Positions 7,270-7,640 of a stretch of DNA of 7,640 nucleotides are shown here, piece by piece. This DNA comes from Planctomycetota bacterium (GTDB taxonomy: Bacteria; Planctomycetota; Planctomycetia; Planctomycetales; Planctomycetaceae), in contig JAQBZS010000325.1 in assembly GCA_027622115.1 (NCBI GenBank), positions 1-7,640 on the forward strand, written 5' to 3'. Positions within the stretch are counted from its first letter, which is position 1. Every line of letters begins with the position of its first letter. Under the pieces are notes generated by a model. The model was not told where the DNA came from. It ran no database searches and worked only from the letters and a program-made list of their open reading frames with translations. The translations under genes and the position numbers were made by a program.

Positions 7270-7309
7270 ATCAGCATGTGAGGCGCGGAGCGATCGGTCT
7301 AATGCGTAA
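7270..7309. other. short spacer with no recognised feature
   Basis: Together with the doubtful ORF to its left and the hairpins to its right, this belongs to a stretch of about 360 bases (7082-7439) without a gene I can firmly support. Nothing RNA-like (tRNA, rRNA) or promoter-like stands out here on either strand. Confidence 0.3.
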
Positions 7310-7333
7310 AGCGAGTTCTTGTGAAGAACTGCT
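7310..7333. repeat. compact perfect-arm hairpin
   Basis: AGTTCTT (7314-7320) and AAGAACT (7324-7330) are perfect 7-base inverted arms around GTG. AGC (7310-7312) and GCT (7331-7333) extend the stem across one bulged G. There is no following T run, so a terminator is unlikely. It could be a protein binding site or part of the adjacent repeat element, which starts eight bases later. Confidence 0.4.
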
Positions 7334-7340
7334 GGAGAAT

Positions 7341-7406
7341 GAAAGGGTCAGGTCTCTTTGATTGTCTTGGCAATCCAATCGAATCAAAGAGACCTGAACC
7401 TTTTTC
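7341..7406. repeat. REP/MITE-like inverted repeat
   Basis: TCAGGTCTCTTTGATT (7348-7363) is the exact reverse complement of AATCAAAGAGACCTGA (7382-7397). The arms extend outward imperfectly to GAAAGGG (7341-7347) and ACCTTTTTC (7398-7406), with an 18-base loop. Within the loop side, GATTG (7360-7364) and CAATC (7371-7375) allow an alternative small hairpin. GGGTCAG and CTGAACCTTT are shared with the element at 200-297. From memory, palindromes with a GGTCAGG/CCTGACC-like core are common in planctomycete intergenic regions and are probably spread by REP-associated tyrosine transposases. No transposase gene is in this window. Confidence 0.65.
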
Positions 7407-7439
7407 TGCTTTCCATCGTCGATGTTGAGGGGCGAGATC

Positions 7440-7640
7440 GTGGATTTTAATCCTACAGCGTTTGGAAGTATCGTAGTTTCATCCGAGACGGCGGAGATTC
7501 TTAGCCGGTTCGCCGGTCCAGAGATTCAGCGGATTCCCGCTACGGTTCGGGGCGCTGATGGTGAATGCCTTCGACCTCGGTCCCGCCAACCCCGAGAAGC
7601 TCGATTCCCGCTACGGTTCGGGGCGCTCATGGTGAATGGG
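7440..7640 (+). CDS. partial hypothetical protein, possibly immunity-like (Imm11/DUF1629-type) N-terminus
   Basis: An ORF with no stop runs off the window. GTG 7440 is preceded by GAGGGG (7427-7432) at seven bases, a good ribosome binding site; ATG 7422 in frame would add six residues but lacks one. The first part reads VDFNPTAFGSIVVSSETAEI, then LSRFAGPEIQRIPATVRGADGE. The pattern of a short N-terminus, a 'present-in-place' hydrophobic VVS strand, a helix and a V/I-Q-x-[IF]-P-V strand resembles Imm11/DUF1629-like proteins, polymorphic-toxin immunity relatives common in planctomycetes. After GADGE the frame turns Arg/Pro-rich and no longer looks like the family, coinciding with the direct repeat, so the gene may be frameshifted or broken. 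The family call is a weak inference from pattern memory. Confidence 0.3.
   Translation, partial: MDFNPTAFGSIVVSSETAEILSRFAGPEIQRIPATVRGADGECLRPRSRQPREARFPLRFGALMVNG
7532..7638. repeat. two 36-bp direct repeats spaced 71 bp apart
   Basis: The 36 bases at 7532-7567 recur at 7603-7638 with a single difference (G at 7557 versus C at 7628). Each begins GATTCCCGCTACGG and ends ATGGTGAATG, and the intervening segment is 35 bases. Copy 1 is read in the immunity-like frame as IPATVRGADGE. Because 71 is not a multiple of three, copy 2 falls in another phase. Further copies may follow beyond the window. Confidence 0.7.

Noticed and set aside
7532..7640. CRISPR array from the 36-bp repeats
   Set aside because: Only two copies are visible, they differ at one base, the first copy lies inside a plausible protein-coding frame, and no cas gene is in the window. 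Kept as a repeat only.
1..7640. tRNA, rRNA or riboswitch genes
   Set aside because: No tRNA-like GTTCRA loop with matching acceptor arms and no conserved rRNA segments were seen on either strand by eye.

Overview
The window looks like a chromosomal segment of a planctomycete (Planctomycetota). The evidence is the C-terminus of a DUF1501 protein, a flotillin-like FloA fragment, a tssE-tssF type VI secretion pair, a secreted gamma-glutamyltranspeptidase and a long di-haem cytochrome c peroxidase, a combination typical of that phylum. Family names come from motif recognition in the translations; no database search was run.

Layout. Positions 1-199 are the 3' end of a DUF1501 gene (+). Directly after its stop lies a 98-bp near-palindrome (200-297). 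It is followed by a 5'-truncated remnant of floA (321-653, +). A short spacer with an 18-bp tandem duplication leads to tssE (858-1337, +) and tssF (1354-3306, +), two baseplate genes 16 bp apart. Fourteen bases after tssF a gamma-glutamyltranspeptidase gene begins (3321-5132, +), in the place where tssG usually sits. A 197-bp convergent spacer with a small hairpin separates it from a MauG/CcpA-type di-haem peroxidase gene on the minus strand (5330-7081). The last 560 bases hold a doubtful Arg-rich minus-strand ORF, two hairpins (the second a REP/MITE-like inverted repeat), and the start of a plus-strand ORF that runs off the window and carries a 36-bp direct repeat.

How it fits together. TssE and TssF are parts of the T6SS baseplate wedge, which normally also needs TssG and TssK, and the system needs sheath, tube, membrane-complex and ClpV genes. 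None is present here and both sides of the pair are occupied by unrelated genes. The segment therefore reads as a mosaic with a split or eroded T6SS locus, bordered by palindromic elements that share short sequence cores. The transpeptidase (glutathione or gamma-glutamyl compound turnover outside the cytoplasm) and the peroxidase (peroxide reduction or c-haem oxidation outside the cytoplasm) look like independent housekeeping or accessory genes with no visible functional tie to the T6SS pair. I see no strong case for a new defence or secretion system. The most useful leads are the broken junctions and the repeat elements.
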